Translations under genes and position numbers: made by a program
From: an uncultured Bacteroidales bacterium
GTDB lineage: Bacteria; Bacteroidota; Bacteroidia; Bacteroidales; FEN-979
DNA length: 64,000 nucleotides
Reading direction: 5' to 3'
NCBI GenBank assembly: GCA_903903985.1
Contig: CAIVAT010000018.1
Coordinates: 171,558-235,557 of the forward strand
The notes under the pieces: model-generated
What the model was told of the DNA's origin: nothing
Databases searched by the model: none
What the model saw: only the letters and a program-made list of their open reading frames with translations
In this document: positions 16,701-25,379 of the stretch, in pieces
How positions within the stretch are numbered: the first letter of the stretch is position 1
Layout: each line of letters opens with the position of its first letter

Positions 16701-19700
16701 ACGCGAATAACCTGAATGCATTGAAGATCACACCAATGGGATGGCCCGTGAAATTGATCGGGGGCAAGGTAAACCTCGGTGCAGCCGGTAATTACCCGGC
16801 GAATGCACTCCCGTTAACCAAGTTCAAGATGCTGGCATATAAAGCGGATGGAACCGGAGGATTACCGGGCACCGTTATTGATAGTGTTGAAATAACCCCG
16901 GCAGGATTTGGCTGGGTAGACTTTTCATTCTCCGCACCCATCACCATCAACACGGGAGATTTCTACCTGGCGATGCGTCAGGGTGGAGTACAACCCCACG
17001 CAGCAGGCCTGGGCGTCGACCTGACCAATACGCAACTGCGGAGCTATTCAAAGTTTGCGACCGGTGGCGGCGGCTGGGTTCCGGCAGCAGGGAATTTCAT
17101 GATTCGTGCAATCCTGCAGGGCACCGGCGGACCGTTGCTGACAGACAATGCATCATCGAACAAGGTACTGATCACGGCCACGGCAGTAAACGGGCTCATC
17201 TATGAATCCCCGGTTGCTTCGGTAACAGGTTATGAAGGAGTTGCTGATTATCAACCGCTGTCAATGACCTATGAAGTATGGCGTTTGTTGCAGGGTCAGG
17301 AAGGCACACAAAGCGCCTGGACATCGATATGGACAGGCGGCGTGAACAGCGCAACCGACAATCAGTGGCCAACACTGGTCAACGGTCCCTACCGGTGGGC
17401 AGTCAAGGCAATCTATGGTCCGGGACAACGTCCGTCCGCGCCTACGTTCTCGAACGTAATCGGCAAAGGGTGGACAGCCAATGTGAACATTTGTGTATCG
17501 CTGACCTGTGCCGCCAATCCGAAGGAAGGAACGCTGGTCAAGCTGGTGAGTGCGGATTTACCCGATACAACATATACAAAGGTAACCGATGCAACCGGTT
17601 GTGTTCACTTCACCAATGTGTGGAAAGGAAACTACCTCATGACTATCACGCGCTTCACTTACCCAATTCACACTGAAACCATTGCGATCCTGGGTGATGC
17701 GACCTTCAATGTAACATTGTTGCAGGAAGCAGCTCCCCCGACGAACCTTGCTGTTAACGATCAAACCCTGCATGCCTCCTGGAGTCCTCCAAGATCGAAA
17801 GTGACGCAGCTTGATGAAACCTTTACCACGGGAGGCTTTACGACCAACCAGTGGGAAGTAACCGGAGGTACGAACTGGCAAATTTCTGCCACAGTAGGTA
17901 AACCCGCCCCGTCTGCCATGTTTAACTGGACACCTGAGGTTTATAACTATGACCAGTACCTTACCAGCAAGTCGCTGGCCGGGATCCATGCCCCGCAGAT
18001 GAAACTCTATTATGATATATTCCTAAGCAATTTTGCCACCACAAATATCAATACCATGGCGGTTGAACTCTGGAACGGAACAACGTGGTCAGTCTTGAAA
18101 AGCTATGATAACATGGGTGGAGACATTCCCTGGTCCTCAGAAACACTGGATATCACTTCTCAAACGCACAACCCGGCTTTCAAAGTCCGTTTCCACGCAG
18201 CAGGCGTAGATTCATATGACATCATGAATTGGAACATCGACAACATCAAGGTTGTAAGCGGAGATGGCAGCAGCGGCCCGAACCCCTGTGTTCTTGGATA
18301 TAACTTCTACCTGAACAATGTGCTGAGCACATTCACCACGGATACCACCTACAACATTCCGCCGAGCCAGGTTGTTTATGGCCAGGTTTACGAAGCCTGC
18401 GTGAAGGCTGTTTACGGAAGTGGATACAGTCCGCAGATCTGCGTGACCTTCACCTCTCATTTCCTTTACCCTGCACGCGACCTCACGGCTACAGGAATCG
18501 AATGCAACACCTACCTGACCTGGAAAAAACCGGTGATAATGGCCGATGCACCACAGGTACCTGCTTTCGATGGTGTTGTTGAACATACAACTGCAAATGC
18601 CGGACCAGCGCCTAAACATCTTTTACAAAGTGTTGCCCCGGTGCCAACAAAACCTTCAGGTGTGCAGTCTTCCAATGCATTTGGAATCAATGCATCTTCC
18701 GTGTTTACCATTAACTTTGATGTTGACAATGTTAGTGGCGCCACCAATGTCGCTGCGCTTCCAAATACGACAGACTTCTGGCATGATCTTGAATTCCCGG
18801 CCAATCAAACAGATTATGCTTATGCCATAAAAGATGGCAGCGATCATCTTTATAAAGTGATCAGAGCGACCGGCGCCTTCACCGACCTTGGCAGCATGGG
18901 CAGTGGCACGACCGATCAATTGCTTGATCTTGCAATTGACGGCAGCAATGGCGATATTTACGCAGTTTCATCTGATGCTGTTACCCTGACAAATGACAAG
19001 CTTTGGAAGATCGACCCGGCTGTGCCAAGTGCGACGCTGGTTGGACTATGCGTTAATTCAAGTGGCATGATCGGCCTTGCAGGCGATAAAAATGGCAACC
19101 TGTGGGGTTATGACCTTGTGAACGACAACTTCTATGCTGTTGATAAAGCAACAGGTGTTGCCACGGTTGTCGGACCAATCGGGTTCAATGCCAACTATGG
19201 CCAATGCATGTTTTTTGATGAAACAGCAAATGCGGTTACCATGGCTGCCTATAACGCTACCTCATCCATGGGTGAGATACGGGCAGTGGATGTAACCACA
19301 GGAGCCTCCGTGGTGTTGAGTTCAACAGCTGACCAGATTGCCGGTGCGTCACTTCCTGTTACAACAGGTGGCGGCGGAGGTACACCTGCCGGACTGATCG
19401 GGTACAACATTTACCGTGGCGGTACCTTCCAGCATTACAACCCGCATCCTGATTCGGTTACCTATTATGATTACGGACTCGATCCCGGGATTTACAAATA
19501 TGATGTCAAAGCCAAGTATGACCTGACTCCATACGGCTTCCCCGGCCAGTTTGGCGAATCACTGGGCAATACTGCTGGGGAAAAGACCGTTACGTTGAAC
19601 TGCGGCAGGCCATTGCCATTCTTTGAACCATGGACCGGTGGGTCATTCGAGTTCAACGGCTGGCAGGCGGCACCCGGACACTGGAGCATCAATACCGGTA

Positions 19701-21277
19701 TCGGCAATACGGCCCCCTGTGCTGACTTTACATGGCAGCCGGCTATAACCAACTATTCTCAGGCCTTTACCAGCGATGTGATCAATGCATCGCCATGGAA
19801 CTGTGCAAAGATCTGGCTGGATTTTGATGTAAAACTGGTTGACCGAAACAATACAGGCAAAGAGAAACTGACCGTCGAACTCTTCTACGCAGGCATTTGG
19901 CACCAGAAGCTGGAAGTGACCAACAACGGTTCCACATCCTGGGTTCTGAAGCATCTGGATATCAGTGCGGTGAAGGGCAAATCGTTCCGTGTACGCTTTG
20001 TGGCTCATGGATTGAATTCAGCCGACATTCTTCACTGGTATGTTGACAACATCCATGCATACGGGATGTGCAATCCTGCAACAGCGTTCCACGCATCGCA
20101 ATCGCACTTCACAACCACTTTGACATGGGTAGCGCCGGAGTGCGTAGGCACAGTCCCGACACAGCTCAAGAAACTGTTCCAATGGTCAGGAACGCCGGAT
20201 AATGCCTATTACGAGGCCTATAACAATGGATACGGGGTGGTTTATGACCTGGCCGCCTATCCTGATGCTTCTTTGAACAAGATCGATTTCCATCATGCAT
20301 CCTGGGGGACAACAGGTACATGGCAGTACAAGATCCATGTGGTGGATTGGACAACCTATGCGGAATTAGCTACGCTGGGACCATTAACGACCACCGGGAA
20401 TGACATTTGGGAAAACAACATCCCACTTGGCAACATCCCGGGTGTCGGAGGGAAACTGATCGGGATCATGCTGGAGCCGATGAGCAATTCTTCTTCGGAT
20501 GCTTATCCTGATTTTTCGGCAGACAATACCGGACCCGACGGAGTATCCCTGCATGGGGCGCTGCCAGATTATTCGGCGTTTATAACCTCCACCATTGGCG
20601 ACTTCCTGCAGAACCTGTGGATTGAAGTTCCACTGGATGATAAGGTGGAACTTGTACAACCGCGGAAAGTATATGTGAGTGAACTTCAGACATTGACAAA
20701 TACGAGAAGAACAGCAGGCAGTGTCAACACATCAGGATTTCTGACAACGAATCAGTCGGTATTTACTGACAACGTGACCGTATCCGACAGCAGTGTGATA
20801 ACGGGCTACAATGTTTACCGTACGGCAGCAACGGGAGTTGCTCCTTACCTCAAGCTGAATTCGAGCCTGTTAACAGCAACAACCTATGTTGATACCTATC
20901 CATCGAGCCTGGTAAGCGGCACGTTCAGGTATTATGTAACGGTGGTGTACAAGAACTCGGAAGATAACGAGATCCTGTGCCAGCCATCCTCTGATACGCT
21001 ACTGATCGCATTCCCGCATGTTGGTTTCAATGAACTGACCAAAGGCGAGATCATGATCTACCCGAACCCGGCAACGGAGGTGTTGAATATCAAGAGCGAT
21101 TACACCATCACAGGTGTTGATGCGATGAACTTTGTAGGACAGAAGGTTTACAGCAACGGCAATGTTGACTCAAAGACCTGGCAACTCAATGTTTCCGGCT
21201 TCAAGACTGGGGTGTACTTCGTTAAGGTTTCAACGACCGAAGGAATCCGGATGGTGAAAATCACGGTGACACACTAG
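16697..21277 (+). CDS. Giant T9SS adhesin-like protein, C-terminal part (frameshifted)
   Basis: Continuation of the preceding entry; the GTG at 16697 is simply the first possible start after the lesion. Two cleaved-adhesin/jelly-roll domains are visible (about residues 370-515 and 970-1135; both have W-x-x-x-x-G near the start, a TVELF/AVELWNGTTW strand and end in W-N/Y-V-D-N-I). Fibronectin-like segments and a roughly 230-residue Asp/Gly-rich propeller-like insert lie between them. The end is a T9SS type A sorting domain (IYPNPATEVLNIKS ... FKTGVYFVKVSTTEG ... VKITVTH). No peptidase motif is seen; a surface adhesin or matrix protein of the HagA type is the best guess. A terminator follows. 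Confidence 0.88.
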   Translation: MNANNLNALKITPMGWPVKLIGGKVNLGAAGNYPANALPLTKFKMLAYKADGTGGLPGTVIDSVEITPAGFGWVDFSFSAPITINTGDFYLAMRQGGVQPHAAGLGVDLTNTQLRSYSKFATGGGGWVPAAGNFMIRAILQGTGGPLLTDNASSNKVLITATAVNGLIYESPVASVTGYEGVADYQPLSMTYEVWRLLQGQEGTQSAWTSIWTGGVNSATDNQWPTLVNGPYRWAVKAIYGPGQRPSAPTFSNVIGKGWTANVNICVSLTCAANPKEGTLVKLVSADLPDTTYTKVTDATGCVHFTNVWKGNYLMTITRFTYPIHTETIAILGDATFNVTLLQEAAPPTNLAVNDQTLHASWSPPRSKVTQLDETFTTGGFTTNQWEVTGGTNWQISATVGKPAPSAMFNWTPEVYNYDQYLTSKSLAGIHAPQMKLYYDIFLSNFATTNINTMAVELWNGTTWSVLKSYDNMGGDIPWSSETLDITSQTHNPAFKVRFHAAGVDSYDIMNWNIDNIKVVSGDGSSGPNPCVLGYNFYLNNVLSTFTTDTTYNIPPSQVVYGQVYEACVKAVYGSGYSPQICVTFTSHFLYPARDLTATGIECNTYLTWKKPVIMADAPQVPAFDGVVEHTTANAGPAPKHLLQSVAPVPTKPSGVQSSNAFGINASSVFTINFDVDNVSGATNVAALPNTTDFWHDLEFPANQTDYAYAIKDGSDHLYKVIRATGAFTDLGSMGSGTTDQLLDLAIDGSNGDIYAVSSDAVTLTNDKLWKIDPAVPSATLVGLCVNSSGMIGLAGDKNGNLWGYDLVNDNFYAVDKATGVATVVGPIGFNANYGQCMFFDETANAVTMAAYNATSSMGEIRAVDVTTGASVVLSSTADQIAGASLPVTTGGGGGTPAGLIGYNIYRGGTFQHYNPHPDSVTYYDYGLDPGIYKYDVKAKYDLTPYGFPGQFGESLGNTAGEKTVTLNCGRPLPFFEPWTGGSFEFNGWQAAPGHWSINTGIGNTAPCADFTWQPAITNYSQAFTSDVINASPWNCAKIWLDFDVKLVDRNNTGKEKLTVELFYAGIWHQKLEVTNNGSTSWVLKHLDISAVKGKSFRVRFVAHGLNSADILHWYVDNIHAYGMCNPATAFHASQSHFTTTLTWVAPECVGTVPTQLKKLFQWSGTPDNAYYEAYNNGYGVVYDLAAYPDASLNKIDFHHASWGTTGTWQYKIHVVDWTTYAELATLGPLTTTGNDIWENNIPLGNIPGVGGKLIGIMLEPMSNSSSDAYPDFSADNTGPDGVSLHGALPDYSAFITSTIGDFLQNLWIEVPLDDKVELVQPRKVYVSELQTLTNTRRTAGSVNTSGFLTTNQSVFTDNVTVSDSSVITGYNVYRTAATGVAPYLKLNSSLLTATTYVDTYPSSLVSGTFRYYVTVVYKNSEDNEILCQPSSDTLLIAFPHVGFNELTKGEIMIYPNPATEVLNIKSDYTITGVDAMNFVGQKVYSNGNVDSKTWQLNVSGFKTGVYFVKVSTTEGIRMVKITVTH

Positions 21278-21317
21278 AACTGAAATAGCGGCTCCCCGAG
21301 CCGCCGTTCCAAACCTG

Positions 21318-21351
21318 AAAAGGGCTGGCCAATGGTCAGCCCTTTTTTTGC
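21318..21351 (+). terminator. Rho-independent terminator after T9SS gene
   Basis: AAGGGCTG-GCCAATGG-T-CAGCCCTT stem followed by seven T residues. Confidence 0.85.
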
Positions 21352-21403
21352 CCCGTCCCCCATCCCCCCTCCCTGTTTGGGGAGGGATTTAGGGTGGGGT
21401 TTT
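21352..21403. repeat. CCCTCCC/GGGAGGG palindromic repeat
   Basis: CCCCCATCCCCCCTCCCTG, TTTGGGGAGGG and ATTTAGGGTGGGG: complementary G- and C-rich arms of the same class as 4308-4382. It can be read through in frame from 21332, but is not part of the ABC-F protein. Confidence 0.7.
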
Positions 21404-21419
21404 GTCACGCATCTATTCT

Positions 21420-21427
21420 TATCTTTG
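21420..21427 (+). promoter_or_regulatory. -7 box TATCTTTG directly before ABC-F start
   Basis: A perfect TAnnTTTG, ending 6 bases before the ATG at 21434. A TTTG at 21401-21404 is a possible -33 element with a short 15-bp spacer. If used, the mRNA would be essentially leaderless. Confidence 0.5.
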
Positions 21428-21433
21428 CAGTCT

Positions 21434-23377
21434 ATGATCTCAATTAACAATCTATCGGTTCAGTTTGGCGGTGAATCACTGTTCGACCATATTTCATTCA
21501 TCATCAATGATAAGGATCGAATCGGCCTTGTCGGAAAAAATGGCGCCGGAAAATCTACGCTGCTGAAAATCATCAAAGGTCTTCAAAAAGCCGATGAGGG
21601 TGATGTAATTCAACCTGAGAACTATTCAATAGGTTATCTGCCACAGGAAATGGAGATCAGGAGCGACCGGACCGTCCTGGAAGAAACCATGAATGCCTTC
21701 AGTGAAGTGGTTCAGCTTGAACATACGATTGCGGGGTATGAGAAAATGATCGGTGAGCGGCTAGATTATGAATCAGACGGCTATCACAAACTCATCAGGA
21801 AACATGCCGATGCGCTCGACCGTTATCATCTGATCGGTGGACAGGCCGTTCATGTAAACATAGAAAAAGTTTTACTGGGCCTCGGATTTGAACGCGAGGA
21901 GTTTGAAAGGAGTATGAATACCTTTAGCAGCGGCTGGCAGATGAGGGTGGAGATTGCTAAAATTCTGCTTCAGCAGCATGATGTTATTTTACTGGATGAA
22001 CCAACAAACCATCTCGATATAGAATCCATCCAGTGGCTGGAAGAATTCCTTGAAAATTATAAAGGAGCGGTTGTACTTGTTTCGCACGACAGGGCATTCC
22101 TGGATAATGTAACCAGGAGATCGATCGAGATATCAATGGGTAAAATCTACGATTATAAGGCAAATTATTCCGAATATGTATTGTTGCGCGAAGAGCGGAT
22201 GGAAAGCCAGCTTGCAACACACAACAACCAACAGCGGCAGATCAAGCAGATCGAAAGGTTTGTCGAGCGGTTCCGCTCCAAAGCCACCAAGGCAAAACAG
22301 GTTCAGTCACGCATTAAACTTCTTGAAAAGATTGACCTGGTTGAGGTGGACCTGGTGGATGAATCGGGAATCCGTTTCCGGTTTCCTCCGGCCCCGCATT
22401 CAGGCAAGATCATCCTGGAGGGAATTAATCTCTGCAAGGATTACCCGCAAAAACGGGTTCTGACGGATCTCAACTTTACCATTGTTAAAAATGACCGCAT
22501 CGCTTTTGTCGGTAAAAACGGGGAAGGCAAAACCACTCTGTCGAAGGTGATTAACCGGCAGGTTGATTTTTCGGGTGAATTGAAATACGGGCACAATGTC
22601 GTGATCGGATATTATGCTCAGAACCAAAGCGATTATCTTGATCCTGAGAAAACAGTATTTACAACCATTGATGACATCGCCGTCGGAGATATCCGTACCC
22701 GGATAAAGGCGATCCTGGGTGGATTTTTATTCAGTGGCGATGATGTGGAAAAGAAAGTCAAGGTACTTTCGGGAGGTGAAAAATCGCGGTTATCCCTGGC
22801 AAAACTGCTCCTGACTCCGGCCAACCTCCTTATTCTTGATGAGCCCACCAACCATCTCGACATGCGTTCGAAGGATGTCCTTAAAAGTGCACTGCTTCAA
22901 TACAACGGAACCTTGCTGATCGTTTCACATGACCGGGATTTTTTACAAGGGCTGACCAACCGCGTTTTCGAATTCAGGCATGGAGCCATGAAGGAATACA
23001 TTGGCGACATATACGATTTCCTGGAACAGCGCCGCATACAGTCCCTGAAAGAACTGGAGGCTTCACAAAGAAGCAACCTGGTATCTGTCGGGAACGAGCC
23101 TGTCTCAAAGAATAAAATTGATTGGGAAAGACGGAAAGAAAACGACAAGGAAATCAGGAAAGTAAAAAACCAGATTGGAAAATCAGAATCGGAAATTGAA
23201 CGGCTCGAAGCTGAACTGAAGATTCGGGAGGGCATGTTGGGCACGCCGGATCAATACCAGAAGCAGATCCAGAATGGCAGCCTGTACAAGGAGTATGAGG
23301 ATTTGAAGATTCAGCTTGAACGGGAGATGAAGAGATGGGAGGAACTGAATTATGAACTGGAGATCATGGAGAACTAA
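21434..23377 (+). CDS. ABC-F family ATP-binding protein
   Basis: 647 residues with two nucleotide-binding domains and no membrane segment. Walker A motifs are GKNGAGKST and GKNGEGKTT. Signatures are SSGWQ (first) and LSGGEKSRLSLAKLLL (second), with Walker B ILLDEPTNHLDIES and LILDEPTNHLDMRS. Between them is the P-site linker with many basic residues. The C-terminus is a coiled coil (about 560-647) as in Uup-type proteins. ABC-F proteins act on the ribosome E/P sites in translation control or antibiotic protection; Uup-like DNA-related roles are also reported. The start at 21434 (MISINNLSVQFGG) is preferred because 34 upstream codons come from a repeat. Confidence 0.92.
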   Translation: MISINNLSVQFGGESLFDHISFIINDKDRIGLVGKNGAGKSTLLKIIKGLQKADEGDVIQPENYSIGYLPQEMEIRSDRTVLEETMNAFSEVVQLEHTIAGYEKMIGERLDYESDGYHKLIRKHADALDRYHLIGGQAVHVNIEKVLLGLGFEREEFERSMNTFSSGWQMRVEIAKILLQQHDVILLDEPTNHLDIESIQWLEEFLENYKGAVVLVSHDRAFLDNVTRRSIEISMGKIYDYKANYSEYVLLREERMESQLATHNNQQRQIKQIERFVERFRSKATKAKQVQSRIKLLEKIDLVEVDLVDESGIRFRFPPAPHSGKIILEGINLCKDYPQKRVLTDLNFTIVKNDRIAFVGKNGEGKTTLSKVINRQVDFSGELKYGHNVVIGYYAQNQSDYLDPEKTVFTTIDDIAVGDIRTRIKAILGGFLFSGDDVEKKVKVLSGGEKSRLSLAKLLLTPANLLILDEPTNHLDMRSKDVLKSALLQYNGTLLIVSHDRDFLQGLTNRVFEFRHGAMKEYIGDIYDFLEQRRIQSLKELEASQRSNLVSVGNEPVSKNKIDWERRKENDKEIRKVKNQIGKSESEIERLEAELKIREGMLGTPDQYQKQIQNGSLYKEYEDLKIQLEREMKRWEELNYELEIMEN

Positions 23378-23380
23378 GAC

Positions 23381-23414
23381 AATTTACGATTTTTGATTTG
23401 CACTTTGCATTTGC
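23381..23414. repeat. TTTACGATTTTTGATTTGC repeat
   Basis: ATTTACGATTTTTGATTTGC followed by ACTTTGCATTTGC in the gap between the convergent ABC-F and polyprenyl synthase genes. Related to 1064-1100 and 14182-14218. Confidence 0.65.
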
Positions 23415-24389
23415 TTATTTTTCCCTCCCCAACATTTCCTGCATCAACTCGACCATTTCACTGCTGTTTGCTTCATCAAAGTCAAGAGATCTGAATATAT
23501 CCATGGCCTTCCCATGATGGAATTCAATTTCCCGTTGGGTGATTTCATCGATTTTCAACGTCCGGTAGATGGCTAAAATCCCTTCTGTTTTTTCCGCTCC
23601 GCTGATCTCTTTGTCGTAAAAATAGTTTGTCAGTTTGATGAGCGTGTCGTCTTTGGCAAGGTCAAAGGCTTTGAGAAAAAGAAAAGTCTTTTTGTTCGTT
23701 GCGATATCGCCGCCGATTGTTTTCCCGAATTTGCTGGTATCTCCGAAAGCATCAAGGAGATCATCCTGAAGCTGGAAGGCCATTCCAAGTTCGATGCCAA
23801 GATCGTAAATTTTAGTGGCGTCATCATCACTTGCATTGGCAAGGATAGCGCCAAGTTTAAGGCTGCAGGCAATCAATACGGCCGTTTTCAGCCTGATCAT
23901 GTTCATATAATCCGGGATTGCTACATCCGCCTGGGTCTCAAAATTCATATCATATTGCTGACCTTCACAAACCTTGCGTGCGGTATCGTTGAAAAGATCA
24001 AGCACCTGGGGCAGCAATGCCGGGTCTGTTTTTGCAACATGTTCATATGCAATGACAAACATCGTGTCTCCCGAAAGAATAGCAGTATTGGTGTCCCACT
24101 TTTGATGAACGGTCTTATTTCCACGGCGCAACGGGGCGTTGTCCATGATGTCGTCATGAAGCAGTGTAAAGTTGTGAAAGATCTCTAATCCCATGGCAGG
24201 ATAAATGGCTTTTTCAATATCACCGCCAAAAATTTCGCACGACATCAGTACAAGTACCGGGCGTAGCCGCTTGCCTCCAAGTTCGAGGGTATACGTGATG
24301 GGTTGGTAAAGTTGTAACGGATCCTGTGTGAACATCGTATCTGAAAATGCCTCACTGATCCGCTGATGGAGTGATTTTAGAGAATGCAT
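23415..24389 (-). CDS. Polyprenyl synthetase family protein (isoprenyl diphosphate synthase)
   Basis: 324 residues of the all-helical trans-prenyltransferase family. GGKRLRP is at 38-44, the first aspartate-rich motif is D79-D80-I-M-D83 followed by RRG, and the second is QDDLLD at 208-213. The enzyme condenses allylic diphosphate with isopentenyl diphosphates to give geranylgeranyl or longer chains for quinones or carotenoids. His72-Asn73 and Phe74 upstream of the first motif may affect chain length, but I cannot predict the product. It follows rfbA by 56 bases on the same strand and may be co-transcribed. Confidence 0.93.
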   Translation of the reverse strand: MHSLKSLHQRISEAFSDTMFTQDPLQLYQPITYTLELGGKRLRPVLVLMSCEIFGGDIEKAIYPAMGLEIFHNFTLLHDDIMDNAPLRRGNKTVHQKWDTNTAILSGDTMFVIAYEHVAKTDPALLPQVLDLFNDTARKVCEGQQYDMNFETQADVAIPDYMNMIRLKTAVLIACSLKLGAILANASDDDATKIYDLGIELGMAFQLQDDLLDAFGDTSKFGKTIGGDIATNKKTFLFLKAFDLAKDDTLIKLTNYFYDKEISGAEKTEGILAIYRTLKIDEITQREIEFHHGKAMDIFRSLDFDEANSSEMVELMQEMLGREK

Positions 24390-24445
24390 AATTCGTATAG
24401 AGGTGGCGAGGTAGAGAAATAATGAAATTTAAACATACCGGTAAG

Positions 24446-25306
24446 TTAATCAGTGAGGTTGATAAGGTACTGGCCATAACCGCTTTTAAGCAGTGGTTGG
24501 GCAATGTGGTTCAACTGATCCCGGGTGATGAATTTCATGCGGTAGGCAATTTCTTCAATACACCCGATTTTAAGGCCTTGCCGGTTTTGAACAACCTCCA
24601 CAAACTGTGATGCCTGCAGGAGCGACTCAAACGTGCCGGTATCAAGCCAGGCAATGCCACGGCTTAATACACCCACTTTCAGTTTGCCATGTTCCAGATA
24701 CCAGCGGTTCACATCGGTAATTTCATATTCACCGCGGGCGCTGGGTTTCATGTTCTTTGCAATTTCAATGACCGTGTTGTCATAAAAATACAACCCCGGA
24801 ACAGCAAAATTCGACTTTGGCCGGGGAGGCTTTTCCTCGATGGAAAGGGCCTTGAAATTTTCATCGAACTCCACTACGCCGTAACGTTCAGGATCGTGGA
24901 CATGATAAGCAAATACAACACCACCAAGTGGATCATTGTTTTCATGGACAATCTGCGACAGACCGTTGCCGAAAAAAATGTTATCGCCAAGAACGAGGGC
25001 AACCTTGTCCCTGCCAATAAACGGTTCCCCGATTACAAATGCCTGTGCCAATCCATTCGGGACTACCTGTTCTGCAAACGAGAATGAACAGCCCAATGTG
25101 CTCCCGTCTCCAAGAAGTTGCCTGAAATGAGGCAGGTCGTGCGGAGTGGAAATGATGAGGATCTCGTTTATTCCGGCCATCATCAGCACCGACAGCGGAT
25201 AATAGATCATTGGCTTGTCGTAAATCGGCATCAGTTGTTTGCTTACCGCCAGGGTAAGCGGATGCAGCCGGGTACCGGCTCCTCCGGCTAAAATGATTCC
25301 TTTCAT
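24446..25306 (-). CDS. rfbA: Glucose-1-phosphate thymidylyltransferase
   Basis: 286 residues. [13 protein letters not shown] is the nucleotide-binding loop, [18 protein letters not shown] the conserved sugar-nucleotide block, and VLGDNIFFG the metal/sugar-phosphate site. It makes dTDP-glucose from dTTP and glucose-1-phosphate, the entry to dTDP-rhamnose and related deoxysugars for surface glycans. rfbB/C/D are not in the window. The length and motifs match the RmlA short form without frameshift. Confidence 0.95.
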   Translation of the reverse strand: MKGIILAGGAGTRLHPLTLAVSKQLMPIYDKPMIYYPLSVLMMAGINEILIISTPHDLPHFRQLLGDGSTLGCSFSFAEQVVPNGLAQAFVIGEPFIGRDKVALVLGDNIFFGNGLSQIVHENNDPLGGVVFAYHVHDPERYGVVEFDENFKALSIEEKPPRPKSNFAVPGLYFYDNTVIEIAKNMKPSARGEYEITDVNRWYLEHGKLKVGVLSRGIAWLDTGTFESLLQASQFVEVVQNRQGLKIGCIEEIAYRMKFITRDQLNHIAQPLLKSGYGQYLINLTD

Positions 25307-25379
25307 AATGAAGTTGTTATCAATGACGGGGTAAAGTTAATAAACAAACTCAAAGGTTTAAAAAATCAGAATTTGATTT

